Assembly: GCA_946413695.1 (NCBI GenBank)
Contig: CAMKLV010000086.1
Location: 1-12,147 of the forward strand
Source: Firm-04 sp946413695
GTDB lineage: Bacteria > Bacillota > Clostridia > Oscillospirales > Ruminococcaceae
DNA: 12,147 nucleotides
Direction of reading: 5' to 3'
A program made the translations under genes and the position numbers. A model generated the notes under the pieces. The model was given only the letters and a program-made list of their open reading frames with translations. It ran no database searches and had not been told where the DNA came from. Positions 1-6,104 of the stretch are shown piece by piece. The first letter of the stretch is position 1. The number at the start of each line of letters is the position of its first letter.

Positions 1-28
1 CTCTATCGCAGGCGCCCAAGCCCCCGAG

Positions 29-114
29 CTCTTACTACGCTAAGAGATTTCGCGCATTGCGATGCGCGACCAGAGGCGCTGCCTCTGGACTCCGCGAGCT
101 TTTAAAAAAGCTCG
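29..114. repeat. Cluster of four consecutive perfect hairpins
   Basis: Four palindromes lie almost end to end: 29-34 with 41-46 (6 bp), 50-57 with 62-69 (8 bp, loop TGCG), 70-77 with 81-88 (8 bp, CCAGAGGC/GCCTCTGG), and 95-103 with 106-114 (9 bp, 2-nt loop). They are followed by ACCAAAACTTTCGATATGCT and GTGCGCC, which resembles the reverse complement of the last 37 bases of the window (12111-12147). No credible protein is encoded here; an open frame across it has no ribosome binding site and an atypical composition. It looks like one copy of a hairpin-rich dispersed repeat. What lies left of position 1 is unknown, so it could be the 3' untranslated end of an upstream gene. Confidence 0.6.
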
Positions 115-147
115 ACCAAAACTTTCGATATGCTGTGCGCCCAAAAC

Positions 148-187
148 GAAGCCGCTCCAATCAACGCCAATTGGAGCGGCTTCTTTT
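148..187. terminator. Strong terminator hairpin, probably bidirectional
   Basis: A perfect 13-bp stem (148-160 with 171-183, GAAGCCGCTCCAA and its complement) closes a 10-nt loop and is followed by TTTTC on the plus strand. On the minus strand it is followed by GTTTTGG, so it can also end the rubrerythrin transcript coming from the right. It lies just beyond the repeat copy at 202-295. Confidence 0.8.
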
Positions 188-201
188 CATCCACATATAG
201 A

Positions 202-295
202 CATGGGGTCTGGGGTCAATGACCCCGGCGCGGGGTTGGGGCACAGTTTGCGCAGCAACACTGTAAGCCCCTCATTACAAATCCGTCGGAGACAC
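202..295 (+). repeat. Modular palindromic repeat, copy R1
   Basis: Modules in plus-strand order: hairpin 212-217/221-226 (GGGGTC-AAT-GACCCC); a GGCGCGGGGTTGGGG spacer; a compound hairpin 238-271 with GGGGC/GCCCC, ACAGT/ACTGT and TTGC-GCA-GCAA pairs; and a tail ending in TCCG-T-CGGA (282-290) then GACAC. Positions 202-271 match the reverse complement of 3079-3148 at 68 of 70 bases. The tail sits 5 bp from the rubrerythrin stop codon, so the repeat forms that gene's 3' untranslated region ahead of the terminator at 148-183. Confidence 0.85.
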
Positions 296-300
296 CTTAA

Positions 301-840
301 TCAATAGTTCTCGGCGCGGAGCTTGAAGTATGCCTGCGGATGTGCGCAGACCGGACATACCTTCGGTGCGTTCTTGCCGATCACGATGTGACCGCAGTTT
401 GTGCATTCCCAGATCATGTCGCCGTCGCGGGAGAAGACCAGACCGCCCTCGACATTTGCGAGCAGCTTGCGGTAGCGCTCCTCATGCGCCTTCTCGATCT
501 TGCCGACCATCTCAAAGAGTGCAGCGATTCTGGTGAAGCCTTCCTCTTTTGCGACCTTTGCGAACTCGACATACATATCCGTCCACTCATAGTTCTCGCC
601 GTCAGCAGCAGCCTTGAGGTTCTCGACGGTATCCGGCACCTCGCCGCCGTGCAGCTCCTTGAACCAGAGTTTTGCGTGCTCCTTCTCGTTGTTTGCGGTT
701 TCCTCAAAGATCTCCGCGATCTGAACATAACCCTCTTTGCGTGCCTTGGAAGCAAAGTAAGTATACTTGTTTCTTGCCTGCGATTCGCCTGCGAAAGCCG
801 CCTGCAGATTCGCTTCTGTTCTTGAGCCTTTCAGTTCCAT
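301..840 (-). CDS. rbr: Rubrerythrin (non-haem diiron peroxidase)
   Basis: This 179-residue protein is the usual length for classical rubrerythrin, a cytoplasmic enzyme that reduces hydrogen peroxide in anaerobes with electrons passed from a rubredoxin centre. The N-terminal ferritin-like four-helix domain (about 1-130) shows the two diiron signatures: Glu19 in GESQARNKY with ExxH at Glu52-His55, then Glu92 with a second ExxH at Glu116-His119. The C-terminal rubredoxin-like domain carries C146-x2-C149 and C162-x2-C165, which bind one iron. The start is set by AGGAGG at 849-854, 8 nt upstream. It is a single-gene transcript with its own near-consensus promoter and divergent from aspS. No Fur or PerR operator was confidently recognised. 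Identification is secure; the physiological electron donor is not shown by the sequence. Confidence 0.97.
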   Translation of the reverse strand: MELKGSRTEANLQAAFAGESQARNKYTYFASKARKEGYVQIAEIFEETANNEKEHAKLWFKELHGGEVPDTVENLKAAADGENYEWTDMYVEFAKVAKEEGFTRIAALFEMVGKIEKAHEERYRKLLANVEGGLVFSRDGDMIWECTNCGHIVIGKNAPKVCPVCAHPQAYFKLRAENY

Positions 841-890
841 AGTGTGTTCCTCCTTTAGAAAAATCAGGGATGCAGCGCATCCTTCCCTTT

Positions 891-919
891 ATTATACCTA
901 TATTTCGGGATGATGTCAA
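891..919 (-). promoter_or_regulatory. Sigma-A promoter of rbr
   Basis: On the minus strand there is a perfect TTGACA (914-919) and a perfect TATAAT (891-896) with a 17-bp spacer. The start codon lies about 50 bp downstream, preceded by a strong ribosome binding site. A full-consensus promoter predicts high basal expression. Confidence 0.92.
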
Positions 920-979
920 GAGCGATTTTGTGAATTTCGGAAAAAATCGGATTTTGCAGGTGTATGGCGGAAAAATCGC

Positions 980-1008
980 TTGACAAATCGCGTAAAATCG
1001 AATAAAAT
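980..1008 (+). promoter_or_regulatory. Sigma-A promoter of the aspS T-box transcript
   Basis: TTGACA at 980-985 and TAAAAT at 1003-1008 are separated by 17 bp. This places the transcription start near 1014-1017, at the GGAG that begins the basal stem of the T-box. The promoter diverges from that of rbr, with the two -35 boxes about 60 bp apart. Confidence 0.9.
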
Positions 1009-1013
1009 AAATC

Positions 1014-1284
1014 CTAGGAGACCCGCGCTCCGTGGAAATCCGGTCAGAGAGGCAGCGCCGAAGGCTGAAAGCGCCGCCGCGGAGAGTAGCAGCAGCGGCA
1101 ACACTCCCGTATGCAGATTCCCTGCATGCACAATCCAATATCGCCCCAAAACAAAGAGAACCGGATGCACCGCTGCGGCGGCTGCATGGGTTAATTCGGG
1201 TGGTACCGCGGGTTTTTCGTATGAGAAACACTCGTCCCGAAGCAGTCTGCAGAAAGACAGGCGGCTTGGGGGCGATTTTATTTT
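1014..1284 (+). promoter_or_regulatory. T-box riboswitch upstream of aspS
   Basis: This leader senses uncharged tRNA and lets transcription continue into the synthetase gene. The T-box core is at 1197-1210: CGGG, the bulge UGGUACC (1201-1207), then GCG; these pair with CGU-CCCG at 1233-1239 across an internal hairpin (1212-1218 with 1224-1230) to form the antiterminator. Stem I is recognisable by the AGAGAG bulge (1046-1051) and the distal-loop motif GCUGAAAG (1064-1071), with helices UCCG/CGGA (1039-1042/1080-1083) and GGC/GCC plus GCGC/GCGC above it and a basal GGAG/CUCC (1017-1020/1104-1107). Further hairpins lie at 1109-1129 and 1165-1187. The best specifier candidate is AAC (Asn) at 1100-1102, just before ACUCCC; no GAC or GAU (Asp) is seen on the 3' side of Stem I. 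The riboswitch call is firm; the specifier is tentative. Confidence 0.93.
1233..1284 (+). terminator. T-box attenuator terminator
   Basis: CGUCCCGAAGC (1233-1243) pairs with GCUUGGGGGCG (1264-1274) with one G-G mismatch and one G-U pair. An inner GUCU/AGAC stem (1245-1248/1255-1258) and a UUUUAUUUU tract at 1276-1284 complete an intrinsic terminator. Its left arm reuses CGUCCCG, the 3' arm of the antiterminator, so the two structures exclude each other. The switch therefore acts on transcription rather than on translation initiation. Confidence 0.92.
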
Positions 1285-1301
1285 GTCAGGAGGAAAAAAC
1301 A

Positions 1302-3047
1302 ATGTACCGTACCGTAATGTGCAATGCACTGCGCAAGGAAAACATCGGTCAGACCGTTTCGCTCGCGGGCTGGGTGGATACCATCCGTGACCACGGCGGC
1401 GTCCTGTTCCTTGCACTCCGCGATGAGACCGGCATCACGCAGGTCGTTTTCCATGATGATGAGATGCTCAAGGGCATCGGCAGAGAGTGCGTCATCTCCG
1501 TGACCGGCAAGGTTGTGGAGCGTGATGCAGAGACTGTTGATCCGAAGCTCGCGACGGGTCTTGTCGAGGTCCATGTCGAGCAGATGGAACTGCTCGGACC
1601 GTCGAAATCCATGCTGCCGTTCATTCCGGCAGAGTCGATGGATACGCGCGAGGAGGTGCGCCTGAAGTACCGCTACCTCGACCTGCGCAACCCGAAGGTT
1701 CACGAGAACATCATCCTGCGCTCGAAGGTCATCACCTATCTGCGCCGCAAGATGGAGGATCTCGGCTTCCTCGATATCCAGACACCGATCCTGACGGCTT
1801 CTTCGCCGGAGGGTGCGCGTGACTTCCTTGTCCCGAGCAGAAAGCACAAGGGCAAGTTCTATGCCCTGCCGCAGGCACCGCAGCAGTTCAAGCAGCTGCT
1901 GATGGTCTCCGGCTTCAACAAGTATTACCAGGTCGCACCGTGCTTCCGCGATGAGGATGCGCGTCAGGACCGTTCGCCGGGAGAGTTCTATCAGCTCGAC
2001 TACGAAATGGCATTCGCAACGCAGGATGATGTCCTTGCCGTCTGCGAGGAGGTCATTTCGGATACTTTCAAGCATTTTGCACCGGATGCCGTAATCTCCG
2101 ATGCACCGTTCGAGCGCATCACCTACAGAGATTCCATGATGAAGTACGGCACCGACAAGCCCGATCTCCGCAACCCGCTCGAGATCATCGACCTGACGGA
2201 CTTCTTCGCAAATGTAGACTTCCCGATCTTCAAGGGCAAGCCGGTTCGCGGCATCGTCGCAGACTGCGCAGCATGCTCCAAGAAGTTCTTTGAGGATTCG
2301 CTCAAGTTCGCGACCTCGATCGGCATGAAGGGTCTGGGCTATCTGACCGCCGTCGAAGGTCAGCCGAATTTCAAGGGCCCGATCGACAAGTTCCTTTCTG
2401 AAGAGCAGCGTGCAGAGATTCGCAAGCTCTCCGGCATCAAGGACGGCGAGACCATATTCTTTATCTCGGATAAGAAGGGCACCGTCGATCTTTACGCCGG
2501 TCAGATTCGCACATGGCTCGGCGAGCGTCTCGATCTGCTCGAGAAAAACGCATTCCGCTTCTGCTTTGTTGTCGATTTCCCGATGTACGAGATCAACGAG
2601 GAGACCCACAAGCTTGACTTTACACATAACCCGTTCTCGATGCCGCAGGGCGGTCTCGCTGCGCTGGAGAATCAGGATCCACTCGAGATTCTCGCATATC
2701 AGTATGACCTCGTCTGCAACGGCATTGAGCTTGCATCCGGCGCAGTCCGCAACCACAGCGTTGATATCATGAAGAAGGCGTTTGCGCTTGCAGGATACAC
2801 CGAGGAGGAGCTTGCCGCAAGATTCTCCGCGCTTTACACCGCATTCCAGTACGGCGCACCGCCGCATGCAGGCATGGCACCCGGCATCGACCGCATGATC
2901 ATGCTGCTTGCCGATACCGAAACGATCCGCAACGTCATTGCGTTCCCGCTCAACGGCAACGCGCAGGATCTCCTGCTCGGCGCGCCGTCTCAGGTCACCG
3001 AACAGCAGCTCCGCGAAGCCAATATCCAGATTCGCGAGGAAGCGTAA
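1302..3047 (+). CDS. aspS: Aspartyl-tRNA synthetase (possibly non-discriminating)
   Basis: This 581-residue class II synthetase charges tRNA-Asp with aspartate and has the bacterial-type length. An N-terminal OB-fold anticodon-binding domain (about 1-105) is followed by the catalytic core: motif 1 around 111-131, motif 2 with FRDEDARQDRSPGE at 215-228, the bacterial GAD-type insertion (about 290-420), and motif 3 with GIDRMIMLL at 528-536. The start at 1302 is chosen because AGGAGG (1288-1293) lies 8 nt upstream; the same frame is open upstream to 1032, but that stretch is the T-box leader. Residue 31 is His in the RDHGG loop. In published work on bacterial AspRS a His there is associated with non-discriminating enzymes that also aspartylate tRNA-Asn, so this enzyme may feed the amidotransferase route to Asn-tRNA. 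The family call is secure; tRNA specificity is inferred. Confidence 0.97.
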   Translation: MYRTVMCNALRKENIGQTVSLAGWVDTIRDHGGVLFLALRDETGITQVVFHDDEMLKGIGRECVISVTGKVVERDAETVDPKLATGLVEVHVEQMELLGPSKSMLPFIPAESMDTREEVRLKYRYLDLRNPKVHENIILRSKVITYLRRKMEDLGFLDIQTPILTASSPEGARDFLVPSRKHKGKFYALPQAPQQFKQLLMVSGFNKYYQVAPCFRDEDARQDRSPGEFYQLDYEMAFATQDDVLAVCEEVISDTFKHFAPDAVISDAPFERITYRDSMMKYGTDKPDLRNPLEIIDLTDFFANVDFPIFKGKPVRGIVADCAACSKKFFEDSLKFATSIGMKGLGYLTAVEGQPNFKGPIDKFLSEEQRAEIRKLSGIKDGETIFFISDKKGTVDLYAGQIRTWLGERLDLLEKNAFRFCFVVDFPMYEINEETHKLDFTHNPFSMPQGGLAALENQDPLEILAYQYDLVCNGIELASGAVRNHSVDIMKKAFALAGYTEEELAARFSALYTAFQYGAPPHAGMAPGIDRMIMLLADTETIRNVIAFPLNGNAQDLLLGAPSQVTEQQLREANIQIREEA

Positions 3048-3050
3048 AGC

Positions 3051-3148
3051 GGTATCGCTACGCGATGATTTATAATGTGGGGCTTACAGTGTTGCTGCGC
3101 AAACTGTGCCCCAACCCCTCGCTGGGGTCATTGACCCCAGACCCCATG
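3051..3148 (-). repeat. Modular palindromic repeat, copy R2
   Basis: The core at 3079-3148 is the near-perfect reverse complement (68 of 70) of 202-271 in R1. The tail differs from R1: it carries the palindrome ATCGC-TAC-GCGAT (3054-3066) instead of TCCG-T-CGGA. The copy starts 3 bp after the aspS stop codon and ends before the terminator at 3167-3208, the same placement and orientation relative to its gene as R1 has to rbr. Confidence 0.85.
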
Positions 3149-3166
3149 TTTATACTGAAATAAAAC

Positions 3167-3213
3167 AAAGCCGCCAAATCAACGCAATTAAGCTGATTTG
3201 GCGGCTTTCTTAT
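3167..3213. terminator. Terminator between aspS and the glucanase gene
   Basis: A perfect 15-bp stem, AAAGCCGCCAAATCA (3167-3181) with its complement at 3194-3208, has a 12-nt loop and is followed by CTTATTT. It ends the aspS transcript. The opposite strand reads through TGTTTTATTT beyond the stem, so it can also stop leftward transcription from the glucanase gene. Confidence 0.85.
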
Positions 3214-3230
3214 TTACAAAGATATAAAAT

Positions 3231-3305
3231 GGGATTCCAAAGGGTCAGTGACCCTTTGGCAGGGGCTTGGGGACGGAGTCCCCATTCTCAATCCGTCGGA
3301 GACAC
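3231..3305 (+). repeat. Modular palindromic repeat, copy R3
   Basis: Modules: perfect hairpin CCAAAGGGTC-AGT-GACCCTTTGG (3237-3259); spacer GGCAGGGGCTT; hairpin GGGGAC-GGA-GTCCCC (3269-3283); tail with TCCG-T-CGGA (3292-3300) then GACAC. Relative to the minus-strand glucanase gene the tail comes first and the hairpins follow, as in R1 and R2. Confidence 0.82.
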
Positions 3306-3326
3306 ATCTATCCGCAGATATGGGAA

Positions 3327-3362
3327 ATCCCGCAGCCGGAAAATGCGAAACGGCTGCGGGAT
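3327..3362 (-). terminator. Terminator-like hairpin after the glucanase gene
   Basis: ATCCCGCAGCCG (3327-3338) pairs perfectly with 3351-3362 over 12 bp and starts 14 bp past the glucanase stop codon. Only TTTCCCATAT follows on the minus strand, so the U-tract is weak. The terminator at 3167-3208 probably acts as a back-up. Confidence 0.7.
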
Positions 3363-3375
3363 ATGGGGGAGGAAA

Positions 3376-5937
3376 TCACTGTTTATTGTAGGTGACCCAC
3401 TGATAGTAAGCGGTCAGCGGCTTGTTGCCGTTGTAGGCCTTGAGCCAGTCATCTACAGTCTTTCCGGGCCATGCGTTCATCATGATTTTGCTCGGAGTAA
3501 CCGGAACATCGCCGGACATGGAGTAGACTTCTTTGCCGTCCACATACCATGTGATCTTGCCGGGCTGCCAGTTGAAGCCGTATCTGTGGAACGCCTGCGA
3601 GGAATCAAAGCCGAGGTCGATCATCTTCTCGTGACCGCCCTGACCGTTGCGGTAGTAGTTAAGCTGAACCTTTGTGGTATCCTTGCCGAGAATTTCGATG
3701 TCGATCTCATCCCACGGATTGTTGTCGGAAGGACCGGTGTAGGTGAAGAACGAGGAAACAACGCCGTCATTCTTGATTGCCTTCATCGAGGTCTCGTAGT
3801 AACCGTAATGGTAGAAATTGTTGGTGCGGAACTCACCGCCGGAGTATCCCGGCTGCCAGTCGCTCGTGTTGCCGTCATTTCCGTTCCATTTCTGGTCGAT
3901 GATCAGGCGGAGCGCGCCGTCCTGAATGTAAGCATTGCGCTTGTACCAGTAGCAGTCGAAGGGCTTGCCGTTCGTCCAGCCGTCAGAAGCGAAGAAGTCG
4001 CCTGCCTGACCTGCGGAGAAGTTCGAGACCATTGTCGCATTGGCGTTCATGCCGCTGCTGCTCTGCTGACCCTGCTGCTGCTGCCCCTGCTGACCCTGCT
4101 GTCCCTGAGAACCCTGACCGCCCTTTGCGATCGCTTCGAGTTCATCCAGTGTATGCGGATCGTCGCCGTTTTCTGCCTTCTTATAGGTTACCCACTCGTA
4201 GGAAGCAGTCAGCGGCTTGTTGCCGTTGTAAGCCTTGAGCCAGTCATTCACATTGCGTCCGGGCCAAGCGTTCATCATGATCTTGCTCGGTGTCTTCGGC
4301 ATATCGCCGGTCATCTCGCCGACCTTTTTGCCGTCCACATACCATGTGATCTTGTCGGGCTGCCAGTCAAAGCCGTACTTGTGATAGGCTTGCGAGGAAT
4401 CAAATCCGAGGTCGATCATCTTCTCATGACCGCCCTGACCGTTGCGGTAGTAGTTGATCTGCATCTTCGTGGTGTCCTTGCCGAGAATCTCAATGTCGAT
4501 CTCGTCCCACGGATTCTTCTGTCCGTTGATGACATCGGAAGGACCGGTGTAGGTGAAGAACGAAGAGACAACGCCGTCATTCTTGATTGCCTTCATCGAG
4601 GTTTCGTAGTAGCCGTAGTGATAGTATTTGTCGGTGCGGAACTCGCCGCCGGAATAGTTCGGCTGCCAGTCGGAATTGCCTTTATTCTGGTAGTTGTCCG
4701 AGATTGTCAGCTCGAGGTGATCGCCCTTGATCTGCGCATTCTGCTTATACCACCAGCAGTCAAACGGTTCGCCGTTTGTCCAGCCGTCCGAGGAGAAGAA
4801 GTCGCCTGCTTCGCCTGCGCGGAAGTTGGAATACATGGTTGCCGGAAGATCAGGCTCCTGACCGCCGGTTGAACCCTGCTGCCCCTGCTGACCTTGCTGT
4901 CCCTGCTGTCCCTGCTGACCCTGACCCTGCGCCTCAAGCTGCTCGAGCGTGCTCGGATCAATTGCATTTGCATTGCTTGCCTTCTGGTAGGTGACCCATT
5001 CATAGCTTGCGGTCAGCGGCTTGTTGCCGTTGTAGGCCTTGAGCCAGTCATCGACGGTCTTTCCGGGCCATGCGTTCATCATGATCTTGCTCGGTGTCTT
5101 CGGGACATCGCCGGACATGGAGTAGACTTCCTTGCCGTCCACATACCATGTGATCTTATCGGGCTGCCAGTCGAAGCCGTAGGTGTGATATCCTTCGGAG
5201 GCATCAAAGCCGAGGTCAATCATCTTTTCGTGACCGCCCTGACCGTTGCGGTAGTAGTTGAGCTGAACCTTTGTGGTATCCTTGCCGAGGATTTCGATGT
5301 CGATCTCATCCCACGGATTCTCTTTTCCGTTGATGACATCGGAAGGACCTGTGTAGGTGAAGAACGAGGAGACAACGCCGTCATTCTTGATCGCCTTCAT
5401 CGAGGTCTCGTAGTAGCCGTAGTGATAATATTTTTCGGTGCGGAACTCGCCGCCGGAGTAGCTCGGCTGCCAGTCGGAGTTGCCCTTATTCTGGTAGTTG
5501 TCCGAGATTGTCAGCTCAAGGTGATCGCCCTTGATCTGTGCATTCTGCTTGTACCACCAGCAGTCGAAGGGCTTGCCGTTTGTCCAGCCGTCCGAGGCGA
5601 AGAAGTCGCCGGCGTCACCGCTGCGGAAGTTGGAATACATGGTTGCAGGGAGCTTCGGCTCTCTGCCGGAAGCCTGCTGCGGGAACAGGATGGCGTTCTT
5701 GAGCACGGAAAGGTCGCTTGCATCAATTCTGCCGTCGCTGTTCTGGTCCATATCTTTTGTCATGCGCGCCGAGGATTTGCCGAGCAGCGCGTCCACGAGC
5801 ATTGCGGCATCGCTGCGGTTTGCAGCGCCGTCGCCGTTTAAGTCAGTATTCATGCCTGCCTGCGCAGCGCCCGCCAGAACCCCGAAGGTCAGCAGCAGCG
5901 CACAGGATGCAGCCATGATCCGGAATCTTTTTTTCAT
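3376..5937 (-). CDS. Secreted dockerin protein with three tandem GH16 lichenase domains
   Basis: This 853-residue secreted enzyme is predicted to cleave mixed-linkage beta-1,3-1,4-glucans (lichenan, cereal beta-glucan; EC 3.2.1.73 type). Residues 1-27 are a signal peptide with an AQA cleavage site. Residues about 30-87 form a type I dockerin with two calcium repeats (D32-N34-D36-G and D64-N66-D68-G), so the enzyme should dock to a cohesin scaffold. Three GH16 modules follow at about 97-319, 366-587 and 635-852, each with the intact lichenase site DEIDIEILG: nucleophile/acid-base pairs Glu211/Glu215, Glu479/Glu483 and Glu744/Glu748. Gln-Gly-rich linkers separate them (about 336-362 and 606-631). 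Each module resembles the compact Bacillus lichenases (VSSFFTYTGPSD, KDTTK, GKITWYVDG-type motifs). AAGGAGG at 5946-5952, 8 nt before ATG, sets the start. Three apparently active copies in one chain and a dockerin at the N-terminus are unusual. The divergent AraC-type gene may regulate it. Confidence 0.95.
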   Translation of the reverse strand: MKKRFRIMAASCALLLTFGVLAGAAQAGMNTDLNGDGAANRSDAAMLVDALLGKSSARMTKDMDQNSDGRIDASDLSVLKNAILFPQQASGREPKLPATMYSNFRSGDAGDFFASDGWTNGKPFDCWWYKQNAQIKGDHLELTISDNYQNKGNSDWQPSYSGGEFRTEKYYHYGYYETSMKAIKNDGVVSSFFTYTGPSDVINGKENPWDEIDIEILGKDTTKVQLNYYRNGQGGHEKMIDLGFDASEGYHTYGFDWQPDKITWYVDGKEVYSMSGDVPKTPSKIMMNAWPGKTVDDWLKAYNGNKPLTASYEWVTYQKASNANAIDPSTLEQLEAQGQGQQGQQGQQGQQGQQGSTGGQEPDLPATMYSNFRAGEAGDFFSSDGWTNGEPFDCWWYKQNAQIKGDHLELTISDNYQNKGNSDWQPNYSGGEFRTDKYYHYGYYETSMKAIKNDGVVSSFFTYTGPSDVINGQKNPWDEIDIEILGKDTTKMQINYYRNGQGGHEKMIDLGFDSSQAYHKYGFDWQPDKITWYVDGKKVGEMTGDMPKTPSKIMMNAWPGRNVNDWLKAYNGNKPLTASYEWVTYKKAENGDDPHTLDELEAIAKGGQGSQGQQGQQGQQQQGQQSSSGMNANATMVSNFSAGQAGDFFASDGWTNGKPFDCYWYKRNAYIQDGALRLIIDQKWNGNDGNTSDWQPGYSGGEFRTNNFYHYGYYETSMKAIKNDGVVSSFFTYTGPSDNNPWDEIDIEILGKDTTKVQLNYYRNGQGGHEKMIDLGFDSSQAFHRYGFNWQPGKITWYVDGKEVYSMSGDVPVTPSKIMMNAWPGKTVDDWLKAYNGNKPLTAYYQWVTYNKQ
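3382..5649 (-). repeat. Three direct repeats of about 660 bp encoding GH16 modules
   Basis: The module-coding segments are roughly 4981-5649, 4177-4842 and 3382-4035. Long stretches are almost identical at DNA level, for example around the catalytic motif and the NYYRNGQGGHEK segment. The first two modules are closest to each other. The third lacks the VINGKE/QK insertion before the catalytic motif and has a different strand segment (RNAYIQDGALRLII). This suggests an older split of the third copy and a later duplication giving the first two. Confidence 0.85.
4852..4932 (-). repeat. 9-bp minisatellite encoding the first Gln-Gly linker
   Basis: Reading the minus strand, a 9-bp unit encoding Gln-Gln-Gly recurs in tandem through about 4870-4926 with minor third-base variation. 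It codes for the linker between GH16 modules 1 and 2. A related run at about 4045-4119 codes for the second linker with a less regular QQG pattern. Such short tandem units can change length by slippage without breaking frame. Confidence 0.85.
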
Positions 5938-5983
5938 CCCGAAATCCTCCTTGTTTTATCGCCAATCGCTTCTCTCTGATAGC

Positions 5984-6047
5984 AAGCCGCCGAATCCCCT
6001 TGGCGGTTTGATATCAGTATAGCATAATCGGTCTCAGCCGGATATCA
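5984..6047 (-). promoter_or_regulatory. Candidate glucanase promoter, 5' hairpin and paired GATATCA sites
   Basis: On the minus strand a TATACT -10 box (6016-6021) has no good -35 at 17 bp (TATCCG), as expected for an activator-dependent promoter. GATATCA occurs at 6010-6016 and again at 6041-6047, 31 bp or about three helical turns apart, one at the -10 edge and one over the -35 position. These are candidate operators for the divergent AraC-type regulator. The transcript start would be near 6009, so AAACCGCC...GGCGGCTT (6002-6009/5984-5991) would form a hairpin at the extreme 5' end of the mRNA, a position that commonly protects transcripts. All assignments are inferred. Confidence 0.45.
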
Positions 6048-6075
6048 TAAAAACAGCTTTTTTGTCAAATCGGTA

Positions 6076-6104
6076 TTGCATTTTTTGCTTTTATCATGTA
6101 TAAT
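6076..6104 (+). promoter_or_regulatory. Sigma-A promoter of the AraC-family gene
   Basis: TTGCAT at 6076-6081 and a perfect TATAAT at 6099-6104 are separated by 17 bp. Transcription would start near 6111, leaving a very short leader before the ATG at 6125, with GGGGTG (6112-6117) as a weak ribosome binding site. The promoter faces away from the glucanase promoter across about 30 bp. Confidence 0.8.

Noticed and set aside
62..307. Possible small protein of 81 codons at the left edge
   Set aside because: It runs through four hairpins, a terminator and a repeat copy, and overlaps the end of rbr; composition and context are non-coding.
1032..1301. N-terminal extension of AspRS by 90 codons
   Set aside because: The stretch is the T-box leader, including the antiterminator and terminator. 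The ribosome binding site and family length both place the start at 1302.
1278..2867. Open frame of 529 codons on the minus strand across aspS
   Set aside because: It is a mirror frame of a well-conserved synthetase, produced by codon bias; no recognisable domain or start signals.
3106..4872. Open frame of 588 codons on the plus strand across the glucanase gene
   Set aside because: It lies antisense to the clearly real GH16 gene and its own sequence repeats in step with the three modules. It begins inside a repeat copy, has no proper ribosome binding site and resembles no family.
4045..4932. Short regular repeats that could suggest a CRISPR array
   Set aside because: The units are 9 bp, contiguous and in frame, encoding Gln-Gln-Gly linkers; there are no spacers and no cas genes.
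5677..5850. EF-hand or thrombospondin-3-like calcium repeats instead of a dockerin
   Set aside because: Two DxNxDG-type loops about 30 residues apart, each followed by an Asp/Ser-Asp helix start and a Leu-rich helix, in a secreted glycoside hydrolase, fit type I dockerin best, although the second-half linker is somewhat degenerate.
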